Positions 1 through 5,410 of a stretch of DNA of 7,215 nucleotides are shown piece after piece (the first letter of the stretch is position 1; the number at the start of each line of letters is the position of its first letter). The DNA is from Propionibacteriaceae bacterium (GTDB lineage: Bacteria; Actinomycetota; Actinomycetes; Propionibacteriales; Propionibacteriaceae): the NCBI GenBank assembly GCA_021323255.1, contig JAJTCL010000135.1:1-7215 (forward strand), read 5' to 3'. Under the pieces are notes generated by a model that saw nothing but the letters and a program-made list of their open reading frames with translations, searched no databases and was not told where the DNA came from. The position numbers and the translations under genes are program-made.

Positions 1-924
1 GACATGCAGCTGATCGCCGAGGCATACGACTTGATCCGGCAGGGGACTGGAGCCTCAGCTCCTGAGATTGCCAAGATCTTCCAGACCTGGAATGAAGGCG
101 ATCTTGAGTCGTTCTTGATCGAGATCACCGCAGAGGTGCTCGGTCACGCTGATGCCGAGACCGGTAAGCCCTTTGTCGACATCGTGCTGGACCGGGCCGA
201 GCAGAAGGGTACCGGGCGCTGGACGGTCCAGAATGCGCTTGATCTTGGTGTGCCGATCACCGGCATCGCGGAAGCAACTATGGCGCGCGCGCTGTCCGGC
301 TCGGTGCCGCAACGCGAGTCCGGCCAGGCCAAGCTTCCGGCCGGCACCGGAGAGTGGAGCGTGGCCAATAAGGATCAGTTCGTTGAGGATGTGCGGCAAG
401 CTCTCTACGCCTCCAAGGTGGTGGCCTATTCCCAAGGCTTTGACCAGATCGCGGCGGCGAGTGCGGAGTACGACTGGAACATCGACCGTGGTGCCATGGC
501 AAGAATCTGGAGGGGCGGCTGCATCATCCGGGCCCGCTTCCTGAATCGGATTACCGAGGCGTACGAGCGCAATCCTGATCTGCCCCTACTGTTGGCCGAC
601 GACTACTTCACCGAAGCGGTGAGCAACAGCCTGGCCGCATGGCGGCGAGTGGCCGCTGGGGCGGCCCAAAACGGCATTCCGATCCCGGCATTCTCCTCGT
701 CATTGGCTTACTACGACGGCATTCGGGCCGAGCGACTGCCGGCTGCTCTCATTCAGGCGCAGCGGGACTTCTTTGGTGCCCATACCTACCAGCGAGTGGA
801 TAAAGAAGGCACCTTCCACACCGAGTGGAGCGCCGACCGCACCGAGCGTCAGGTCGGGGAAGCCTTCAAGCAGGACGTGCCCGCAGCCAAGGAGTCCGAG
901 AAGGCGACCGACACCCCCGCATGA
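1..924 (+). CDS. gnd: 6-phosphogluconate dehydrogenase (decarboxylating), 5'-truncated by window edge
   Basis: Cytosolic pentose-phosphate-pathway enzyme that oxidatively decarboxylates 6-phosphogluconate to ribulose 5-phosphate with reduction of NAD(P). The reading frame is open from base 1 (Asp codon before the Met at 4). That Met is internal: it matches the conserved family block 'ADMQLIAEAYDL', which normally lies about 190 residues into a roughly 470-485 residue protein. The Rossmann domain and the catalytic Lys/Glu are therefore outside the window. Visible, counting from the Met at 4: 'KGTGRWT' at about 68-74, the family signature 'IWRGGCIIR' at 168-176, and the C-terminal substrate-binding segment 'QRDFFGAHTY' at 253-262 followed by 'FHTEW'. 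The Arg in TGRW is, as I recall, the usual actinobacterial form. A charged tail of about 25 residues after the conserved core looks unstructured. The stop overlaps the next gene's ATG by ATGA, indicating translational coupling. Confidence 0.96.
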   Translation, partial: DMQLIAEAYDLIRQGTGASAPEIAKIFQTWNEGDLESFLIEITAEVLGHADAETGKPFVDIVLDRAEQKGTGRWTVQNALDLGVPITGIAEATMARALSGSVPQRESGQAKLPAGTGEWSVANKDQFVEDVRQALYASKVVAYSQGFDQIAAASAEYDWNIDRGAMARIWRGGCIIRARFLNRITEAYERNPDLPLLLADDYFTEAVSNSLAAWRRVAAGAAQNGIPIPAFSSSLAYYDGIRAERLPAALIQAQRDFFGAHTYQRVDKEGTFHTEWSADRTERQVGEAFKQDVPAAKESEKATDTPA

Positions 925-2135
925 CCCGCTTCGGTCGGCAGATCCTGCCGCATCTGGGCGGCCGAACCGTGCAAGCCGCGCGTGCCGCCGGAACCCGGTT
1001 GCGGAACGAGGTAGCGGCCGTTGGCTTCGCCGAGCGGGCCGGTGGCAACGGGCTGGTGCCCAATGCCGGGATTGCGGTGTTCTTTGCCACCGGGCCGGAG
1101 AACTTCTACCAGTTCGAGCAGTGGCGGTTGCCCCTGGAACATCTGGCCACGCAGCGTCCGGTCTTCGTGATCGTCGACCGACCCGACACCGGGGACCTGG
1201 TGCTTGGCACGAGCAGTCTCCCGGTTGCTTTTGCACGCGGCAGCGCGGCACTCGAACGGTTGGTCGCCGAACGGGACGTTCGGGTGGTGCTCTACCTGAA
1301 TCAGCTCGAGGCGAACTTCCGCATGTTGCGGTTTGCCAGCCCGGTGCACATTCAGATTGGGCACGGCGAGAGCGACAAAGACTCGAGCATCTCAAACCAG
1401 CACAAGGCGTACGACCTGGTCTTCGTGGGCGGCGACGCGGGTCGTGATCGCCTCGGCCAGGCGCTGCGCGGTTTCGATGCCAACGAACGCACCTTGCTAG
1501 TGGGCCGTCCGCAACTCGACTACACCTACCAGGGCGCCCCGTCCTGGCCACCCGACTCCGGAATGCGAGTGTGGTACGCGCCCACCTGGGCGGGCGATCG
1601 GCCGAGCATTGCCTACGGATCGCTGGCAAGTCACGGCGTAGCGATCATCGAGGCACTTCTGGCTGATCCATCGATCCGCGTCATCTACCGCCCGCACCCT
1701 CGGACCAGTTACACCACGCGCGAGCATCGCGATGCGGACAAGGCCGTACGCGCCCTGCTGGCCAGGGCAGGCGACCGGCACCTTGTTGATCGCGACGGTT
1801 ACGGCTGGCAGTGGGACTTCGCCGATGCTTGCATCACCGATGTCTCGGCAGTGGCCTATGACTGGCTGGCGACGGGCAAACCGCTGGTGATCACCGAGCC
1901 GGCACCATCGGCCTATCGTCCAATCTCACCGCTGCTCGACACGCTGCCCCTGCTAGCCGTCGCGGAGGCTGGAGAGGTGCTGTCGAAAATCCGTGCCCTG
2001 CAAGGTGATTCGGCAGCGGGGGAGCAACTTCGCGATCTGGCATACCACTATTTCGGGGATGTCAGCGCTCAGCAGAGCACGAAGCGATTCGAGGATGCGA
2101 TTGAGCATGCCTACCAGATCCAACGATCCTGGTAG
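921..2135 (+). CDS. CDP-glycerol glycerophosphotransferase family protein (TagF/TarL-like teichoic acid transferase)
   Basis: Predicted 404-residue transferase that moves a polyol phosphate (glycerol- or ribitol-phosphate) from its CDP-activated form to a cell-wall polymer, on the inner face of the membrane. The ATG at 921 is chosen because it overlaps the gnd stop as ATGA and opens the conserved protein; the in-frame ATG at 825 lies inside gnd and adds unrelated sequence. Family features seen: 'IQIGHGESDK' at 144-153 (His148 at the usual catalytic His-Gly position), 'VWYAPTW' at 217-223, 'YRPHP' at 256-260 with His259, and 'TDVSAVAYD' at 306-314 followed by 'GKPLVI', all typical of the glycerophosphotransferase fold that binds the CDP donor. 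No membrane segment or signal peptide is evident. The roughly 200-residue N-terminal part is divergent. There is no good ribosome site close to the ATG (AAGGAG at 889-894 is too far), so coupling from gnd is likely. Substrate (glycerol or ribitol) and acceptor cannot be told. Confidence 0.85.
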   Translation: MTRFGRQILPHLGGRTVQAARAAGTRLRNEVAAVGFAERAGGNGLVPNAGIAVFFATGPENFYQFEQWRLPLEHLATQRPVFVIVDRPDTGDLVLGTSSLPVAFARGSAALERLVAERDVRVVLYLNQLEANFRMLRFASPVHIQIGHGESDKDSSISNQHKAYDLVFVGGDAGRDRLGQALRGFDANERTLLVGRPQLDYTYQGAPSWPPDSGMRVWYAPTWAGDRPSIAYGSLASHGVAIIEALLADPSIRVIYRPHPRTSYTTREHRDADKAVRALLARAGDRHLVDRDGYGWQWDFADACITDVSAVAYDWLATGKPLVITEPAPSAYRPISPLLDTLPLLAVAEAGEVLSKIRALQGDSAAGEQLRDLAYHYFGDVSAQQSTKRFEDAIEHAYQIQRSW

Positions 2136-2141
2136 GCCTGC
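2105..2141. terminator. Long hairpin at convergent gene ends, likely bidirectional terminator
   Basis: Bases 2105-2120 pair with 2125-2141 around a 4-base loop (CAAC, 2121-2124): GATC/GATC, a one-base bulge (C2129), GCCTACCA/TGGTAGGC, one T-C mismatch, then GCA/TGC, about 15 base pairs in all. The stem contains the TAG stop (2133-2135) of the polyol-phosphate transferase and lies directly downstream of the minus-strand PLDc_N gene's stop (2148-2150). The same stem forms in both transcripts. There is no T-tract on either side, so it would be a U-poor terminator of the kind common in GC-rich actinobacteria, or an mRNA 3'-end stabiliser. Confidence 0.5.
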
Positions 2142-2163
2142 GCCGACTCAGAGCCCGCGCAGG
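2137..2163. other. Second stem-loop over the end of the PLDc_N gene, mutually exclusive with the first hairpin
   Basis: CCTGCGC (2137-2143) is perfectly complementary to GCGCAGG (2157-2163), giving a 7-base-pair GC-rich stem with a 13-base loop containing the minus-strand stop codon (2148-2150). It shares bases 2137-2141 with the outer stem of the hairpin at 2105-2141, so the two foldings compete in part. It may add to termination or be chance in GC-rich sequence. Confidence 0.25.
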
Positions 2164-2405
2164 AAATCGATGTCGTCGTCGGGTGCCTTCGGCGTTTGCT
2201 TCTGCTGTCGGGCGCCGGACGAGTCCGCATTAGGCCGACCGAGCAACAGCCAGCAGACCGCGCCCGCCAGCGGCAGGCAGATGATCGCAGTCGCCCAGAG
2301 CCAGCGAGGCATCCGGCGGACGGCGTACGGCGGGGCCTGAGCAACCTCGACGACACAGTAGATCATCAGCAACCCAATGATGATGATCGGTAGATACCGC
2401 CCCAT
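2148..2405 (-). CDS. Small PLDc_N-type (phospholipase D nuclease N-terminal-like) membrane protein
   Basis: Predicted 85-residue inner-membrane protein. The N-terminal helix runs at about 4-20 ('YLPIIIIGLLMIYCVVEV'), then a short basic loop with 'RRMPRWLW' (30-37), then a second helix at about 37-55 ending in 'LLLGRP' (53-58). This pair of helices with the W...P.aG...LLLGRP pattern is the hallmark of the PLDc_N domain. The domain occurs at the N terminus of cardiolipin synthases and alone in many small actinobacterial proteins of unknown function. The C-terminal tail is polar and ends 'DDDIDFLRGL', an acidic ending I recall from actinobacterial stand-alone members. The ATG at 2405 is preferred over the in-frame GTG at 2444 because it begins directly with the membrane helix. 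No Shine-Dalgarno sequence is visible; a possible -10 box just upstream would allow leaderless translation. It is convergent with the transferase gene to the left and divergent from the lipid-enzyme gene to the right. No catalytic HKD motif is present. Confidence 0.78.
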   Translation of the reverse strand: MGRYLPIIIIGLLMIYCVVEVAQAPPYAVRRMPRWLWATAIICLPLAGAVCWLLLGRPNADSSGARQQKQTPKAPDDDIDFLRGL

Positions 2406-2406
2406 A

Positions 2407-2427
2407 ACCGAAGTATGCGTCTTCGGT
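2407..2427. promoter_or_regulatory. Inverted repeat (possible operator) directly upstream of the PLDc_N gene
   Basis: ACCGAAG (2407-2413) and CTTCGGT (2421-2427) form a perfect 7-base inverted repeat with a 7-base spacer, ending one base before the start codon of the minus-strand gene (ATG at 2405-2403). It overlaps the candidate -10 box of that gene, which suits an operator or an RNA hairpin at the 5' end of a longer transcript. A 7-base match could arise by chance; function is inferred from position only. Confidence 0.3.
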
Positions 2428-2441
2428 CCGGGTCGACACAA
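2412..2441 (-). promoter_or_regulatory. Candidate promoter for the PLDc_N gene
   Basis: Read on the minus strand, TTGTGT (2441-2436) and CATACT (2417-2412) are separated by 18 bases and resemble -35 and -10 elements. CATACT ends 6 bases before the ATG at 2405, so transcription would start at or very near the A of the start codon. This would give a leaderless message, in keeping with the missing Shine-Dalgarno sequence. Matching is weak and unaided by any alignment. Confidence 0.25.
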
Positions 2442-2460
2442 CACTCCACACCAGTGCCTC

Positions 2461-2466
2461 TAGGCT
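2461..2466 (+). promoter_or_regulatory. Candidate -10 box for the lipid/glycan/PLP operon
   Basis: TAGGCT fits the actinobacterial TANNNT -10 pattern and lies in the 128-base divergent region in front of the CDP-alcohol phosphatidyltransferase gene. No convincing -35 element is visible (ACAACA at 2438-2443 has correct spacing of 17 but matches only half the consensus). The expected start point, about 7 bases downstream, coincides with the ATG at 2473. Confidence 0.3.
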
Positions 2467-2472
2467 GTCGGG

Positions 2473-2517
2473 ATGCCTCGCGGACTGCCGTCGCCATGCC
2501 TAGGCGGCGAGATGTGA
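2473..2517 (+). other. Possible leaderless 14-codon upstream ORF
   Basis: An ATG placed 7 bases after the candidate -10 box opens a 14-residue frame (MPRGLPSPCLGGEM) that stops at TGA 2515-2517, 16 bases before the GTG of the downstream CDS. It covers a small inverted repeat (TCGCC 2491-2495 with GGCGA 2506-2510) and an 8-base palindrome GCCTAGGC (2498-2505). If translated it would be a leader peptide for the operon. There is no direct sign of coding selection in so short a frame. Confidence 0.15.
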
Positions 2518-2533
2518 GCGGGCACGGCAGGTA

Positions 2534-3343
2534 GTGGTGACGGCCGGTTTCGATGTCGGCGCCGAGCGACCCGCTCGCCCGACGATTGCTCAGCTGCGTG
2601 AGGTGACGCAACCTCCGAGCGTACGTACCCGTGCCGCCGCTGAGCACTGGGTGGCCAGTGCGTATCTGCGGGATATCTCCCCGTATCTCACCCGGATCCT
2701 GCTGCGGGGTGGGTTCAGTGCGAATGGCGTCACCTGGCTGATGATCATCACGGCGGCCGCAGCTGCAGTCGCTACCAGCTGGCCCACCTTGCTTGGCGCG
2801 ATTCTTGCCGTGATCTTGGTGCAGCTGCAGATGCTGTTGGATTGTTGCGACGGGGAGGTAGCGCGGTGGCGGCAAACCTCCTCGCCACGTGGTGTGTACC
2901 TCGATAGGGTCGGGCACTACGTGGCGGAGTGCGGGATCGCCGTCGCCCTGGGCGTCCGTGCCACCGGTGAACTCCGGTTCAGCGGGGTCTGGATCAGTGC
3001 CGGGCTGCTGCTCGGTTTGTTGATCGCTCTGAACAAGGTGGAGAACGATCTCGTGCATGTTGCGCGGCACTATGCCGGCTTGCCGCAGATGAGGGACGCC
3101 GAAGAGGTGCGGAAGCCCAGAGGAAGCGCGCTACGCACTGCGCGGCGGCTGGCAGGACTGGTTCCGTTCCACAAGGTCTTCCACTCTGTCGAGATGTCGA
3201 TTCTGGTGCTCATCGCCGCGATCGTTGATCTGTTCGTTGGCGGTGCAGCGACGAAGGTGCTGTTGGCCGCACTCGTCATCGCGGCCGGTGTGACACTGAT
3301 TGGTCATCTGGTTGCCGTGCTGGCATCGCCCAGGCTGCGATGA
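2534..3343 (+). CDS. CDP-alcohol phosphatidyltransferase family membrane protein with altered catalytic motif
   Basis: Predicted integral membrane enzyme (269 residues) of the family that transfers a phospho-alcohol from a CDP-linked donor to a second alcohol, as in synthesis of phosphatidylinositol phosphate, phosphatidylglycerol phosphate or related lipids. The family motif D-x2-D-G-x2-A-R-x8-G-x3-D-x3-D is seen at 103-128 as Asp103, Asp106, Gly107, Ala110, Arg111, Gly120 and Asp124, but the last Asp is His128 ('DRVGHY'). Hydrophobic segments lie at about 66-101, 150-166 and 222-262, with an amphipathic, basic stretch at 180-212. The first 50 residues are soluble and lack a signal peptide. 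Start: GTG GTG at 2534/2537 with GGCAGG at 2526-2531; spacing slightly favours 2537, a one-residue difference. The stop overlaps the next ATG (ATGA at 3340), so the glycosyltransferase is co-translated. The actual lipid or sugar-alcohol substrate is not evident. Confidence 0.88.
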   Translation: MVTAGFDVGAERPARPTIAQLREVTQPPSVRTRAAAEHWVASAYLRDISPYLTRILLRGGFSANGVTWLMIITAAAAAVATSWPTLLGAILAVILVQLQMLLDCCDGEVARWRQTSSPRGVYLDRVGHYVAECGIAVALGVRATGELRFSGVWISAGLLLGLLIALNKVENDLVHVARHYAGLPQMRDAEEVRKPRGSALRTARRLAGLVPFHKVFHSVEMSILVLIAAIVDLFVGGAATKVLLAALVIAAGVTLIGHLVAVLASPRLR

Positions 3344-4215
3344 GTGGGCCGGTGCGGCCGACGTTCGGGGTCATTATTTTGACCATGGGCAACCGGCCAA
3401 AGGATCTAGATCGAAGTCTCGCCAGTCTGCTGAATCAGCGTGAAGTCGACCTCGATGTTGTGGTGGTCGGCAACGGGTGGCAGCCGGTTGGCCTTCCTGA
3501 GGGGGTGAAGGCCCATGGGTTGAGTGAGAACCTTGGCATTCCAGCTGGTCGTAACGCCGGAGTGAGTTTGGTACAAGGGGAGTTGCTTTTCTTCCTCGAC
3601 GATGACGCCCGCCTTCCGGAGAACGACATCCTGGCTCGGATGGCGATGGAGTTCGCTGCTGATCCAACGCTCGGCATGATCCAACCCCGGGTTGTCGATC
3701 CTCTTGGCCGAAAGGCTCCCAGGCGATGGACTCCACGATTATTCGTGGGTAATCGAGCTCGGAGCAGTCCCGCGATGAACGTCTGGGAGGGCGCAGTCGC
3801 CATCCGGCGCAATGCGTTCGAGTACGCGGGCGGCTGGCCCGAGCCCTTCTGGTACGCCCATGAAGGCATCGATCTCGCCTGGCGGGTGTGGGATGGCGGT
3901 TTCCATGTTCGCTATGACGGAGGAATCGAGGTGCAGCATCCGGCGATCGAGCCCACCCGGCATGCCGAGTTCTACCGGTATCAGGCTCGAAATCGCGTCT
4001 GGCTCGCCAGGCGCAACCTCCCGCTGCCCGTCGGTGTGCTCTATGTATCGGTGTGGGCCGGAGTGTCGGCGGTCCGACTACGCTCGCGAACCGGCCTTGC
4101 AGAGACCCTGCGGGGCTATCGGATTGGGCTCAGCCAACCCGGCGGCGAACGGCGCCCCATGAGTTGGCGGACGATCTGGCGCATGACACGCGCCGGGCGT
4201 CCACCGGTAATTTAG
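3340..4215 (+). CDS. Family 2 glycosyltransferase
   Basis: Predicted 291-residue GT-A fold transferase acting at the cytosolic membrane face, adding a sugar from a nucleotide-activated donor to a lipid or polymer acceptor. Features: N-terminal beta strand 'FGVIILTMGNRP' (9-20), second strand 'LDVVVVGNG' (38-46), 'SENLGIPAGRNAG' (62-74) typical of rhamnosyl- and related GT2 enzymes, metal-binding 'FFLDDDARLPE' (84-94; Asp87-89), and the acceptor-side 'HEGIDLAWRV' (174-183) that corresponds to the ED/EEIDL element. The C-terminal 'YRYQARNRVWLARRNLPLP' (212-230) and the following hydrophobic stretch (231-246) probably hold it to the membrane. The Asp usually found at the end of the second strand (V-D-N) is Gly44 here. 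The ATG at 3340 overlaps the previous stop and has AGG at 3332-3334 at good spacing. Donor and acceptor are unknown; the neighbouring phosphatidyltransferase suggests glycolipid or envelope glycan work. Confidence 0.88.
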   Translation: MSGPVRPTFGVIILTMGNRPKDLDRSLASLLNQREVDLDVVVVGNGWQPVGLPEGVKAHGLSENLGIPAGRNAGVSLVQGELLFFLDDDARLPENDILARMAMEFAADPTLGMIQPRVVDPLGRKAPRRWTPRLFVGNRARSSPAMNVWEGAVAIRRNAFEYAGGWPEPFWYAHEGIDLAWRVWDGGFHVRYDGGIEVQHPAIEPTRHAEFYRYQARNRVWLARRNLPLPVGVLYVSVWAGVSAVRLRSRTGLAETLRGYRIGLSQPGGERRPMSWRTIWRMTRAGRPPVI

Positions 4216-4220
4216 CGAGC

Positions 4221-5315
4221 GTGGAGCAGGCCGATAAAGGTAATCGGGCATGGTCTGAATGGGCGATCGGCCAGGTGGAGGCGGATGCGAATCGGAGCGC
4301 TGACACCCACCTGCACACCTTTCCACTGCCGCCGGAGTGGCGGATCAGTCTCTACTTGAAGGATGAGTCGGTGCATCCGACCGGTAGCCTGAAGCACCGC
4401 TTGGCGCGGTCCTTGGTGCTCTACGGCCTGTGTAACAACTGGATCAGCGAAGGCACCACGCTCGTTGAGGCGTCTTCTGGGTCCACCGCTGTCAGTGAGG
4501 CCTACTTCGCGCGGCTGCTCCACCTGCCGTTCGTGGCTGTGATGCCGGCCTCGACCGTAGGAGAGAAGATCGAGCTGATCGAGTTCTACGGCGGGCAATG
4601 CAAGCTGGTGGCGGATCCGAGCACGATCTATCAGGTGGCAGCCGAGCTGGCGGCCAGCAGCGGCGGGTATTACCTTGATCAGTTCACCTACGCCGAACGG
4701 GCCACTGACTGGCGCGGTAACAACAACATTGCCGAGTCGATGTTTGATCAATTGAGCCGCGAACCGTTCCCAATACCGATCTGGGTGGTGGTCGGCGCTG
4801 GCACCGGGGGCACGAGTGCCACCCTCGGCCGCTACACCAGGCTGAAGAAGTACCACACCCGGCTTTGTGTGGTCGATCCCGAGGGCTCGGCGTTCTATGA
4901 CGGGTGGAGGAACCGGGATGCCGCGGTCACGGCTGCCGGCTCGAAGATCGAAGGAATTGGTCGCCCGCGCGTCGAGCCCAGCTTCGTGCCATCGCTGGTC
5001 GATCGAATGATCGCGGTGCCAGATGCTGCATCGATTGCGGCCATGCGCTGGTGCACCCACAAACTGGACCGCTGGGTCGGTGGGTCGACCGGCACCAATA
5101 TGTGGGGCGCCCTCCAGCTGGTAGCGGAGATGAAGGCCGAGGGCATGCCCGGCAGCGTGGTCACCCTGCTCTGTGATGACGGCAGGCGTTATGCCCATAC
5201 CTACTACGACGATGCCTGGGTTGCCCAGCGAGGTTGGGACCTGGCTCCGCACCTGGCCACGCTCGAGGCATTCGAGACATCCGGGATCTGGCCAGCCACC
5301 GCGCTTGGTGGTTGA
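4221..5315 (+). CDS. cds1: PLP-dependent cysteine synthase-family protein, Cds1-like L-cysteine desulfhydrase
   Basis: Predicted 364-residue cytosolic fold-type II PLP enzyme. It closely resembles, from memory of the family, the Mycobacterium tuberculosis Rv3684 (Cds1) group, which breaks L-cysteine into pyruvate, ammonia and H2S. Seen: 'RSADTHL' (25-31), 'LYLKDESVHPTGSLKHR' (44-60) with the Schiff-base Lys58, 'EASSGSTAVSEAY' (83-95) for substrate carboxylate binding, 'DWRGNNNIAES' (163-173), the phosphate-binding 'GAGTGGTSA' (192-200), 'GGSTGTN' (287-293), and 'LLCDDGRRY' (316-324) near the PLP ring nitrogen. It is longer than ordinary CysK (about 310 residues), mainly through its C-terminal tail. 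Start GTG 4221 is chosen because the frame upstream runs inside the glycosyltransferase gene and the conserved 'NRAW' begins at residue 8; the ribosome site is weak. It follows the glycosyltransferase stop by 5 bases, so it is in the same operon. Cysteine synthase or another beta-replacement activity is not excluded. Confidence 0.85.
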   Translation: MEQADKGNRAWSEWAIGQVEADANRSADTHLHTFPLPPEWRISLYLKDESVHPTGSLKHRLARSLVLYGLCNNWISEGTTLVEASSGSTAVSEAYFARLLHLPFVAVMPASTVGEKIELIEFYGGQCKLVADPSTIYQVAAELAASSGGYYLDQFTYAERATDWRGNNNIAESMFDQLSREPFPIPIWVVVGAGTGGTSATLGRYTRLKKYHTRLCVVDPEGSAFYDGWRNRDAAVTAAGSKIEGIGRPRVEPSFVPSLVDRMIAVPDAASIAAMRWCTHKLDRWVGGSTGTNMWGALQLVAEMKAEGMPGSVVTLLCDDGRRYAHTYYDDAWVAQRGWDLAPHLATLEAFETSGIWPATALGG

Positions 5316-5398
5316 AACTCACGTGCACGTTCGTTGCCTACGCGATGCACACGGTGCAACGCGTGTGGAGCGACTGGAACGAACGTGCACGTGCGTTT
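5315..5398. terminator. Nested long inverted repeat between convergent genes, likely bidirectional terminator
   Basis: Bases 5315-5335 and 5378-5398 are inverted copies of each other, complementary at 20 of 21 positions (only 5319/5394 fails). Each arm holds the perfect 10-base palindrome ACGTGCACGT (5321-5330 and 5383-5392). Inside the 42-base spacer a second hairpin forms: 5340-5350 pairs with 5354-5364 with one A-A mismatch and a 3-base loop (ACG). The element starts at the last base of the cds1-like stop and ends 12 bases before the menA stop, filling nearly all of the 95-base convergent gap. The arms end in AAA on the left and TTT on the right, giving a short U-run to the transcript from each side. 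Position and symmetry support termination in both directions; the size and nested design also fit a REP- or MITE-like repeat. Confidence 0.7.
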
Positions 5399-5410
5399 CT
5401 GGTGAGGTAA

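Noticed and set aside
825..920. Upstream in-frame ATG that would lengthen the polyol-phosphate transferase by 32 residues
   Set aside because: The extra segment lies wholly inside gnd in another frame and has low-complexity Arg/Gly composition; the ATGA at 921 is the natural coupled start.
700..1629. 309-residue minus-strand open frame opposite gnd and the polyol-phosphate transferase gene
   Set aside because: Arg/Pro/Ala-rich composition without motifs; both plus-strand genes beneath it are clearly conserved families.
2366..3070. 234-residue minus-strand open frame opposite the CDP-alcohol phosphatidyltransferase gene
   Set aside because: Gln/His/Pro/Arg-rich, no motifs, and it would run through the divergent promoter region and over a clearly conserved membrane enzyme.
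4053..4220. N-terminal extension of the cds1-like protein starting at the ATG at 4053
   Set aside because: It overlaps 163 bases of the glycosyltransferase gene and has no family-like sequence; conserved Cds1-type sequence starts just after GTG 4221.
4212..5252. 346-residue open frame on the minus strand opposite the cds1-like gene
   Set aside because: It mirrors the codon-position bias of the plus-strand gene, shows no recognisable motif, and is rich in His/Arg/Gly/Pro as expected of a GC-rich antisense shadow. The plus-strand protein carries full PLP-enzyme motifs.
5315..5398. CRISPR or insertion-sequence end reading of the inverted repeat
   Set aside because: Only one pair of inverted arms, no direct repeats with spacers, no flanking target duplication seen, and no transposase remnant between the arms.
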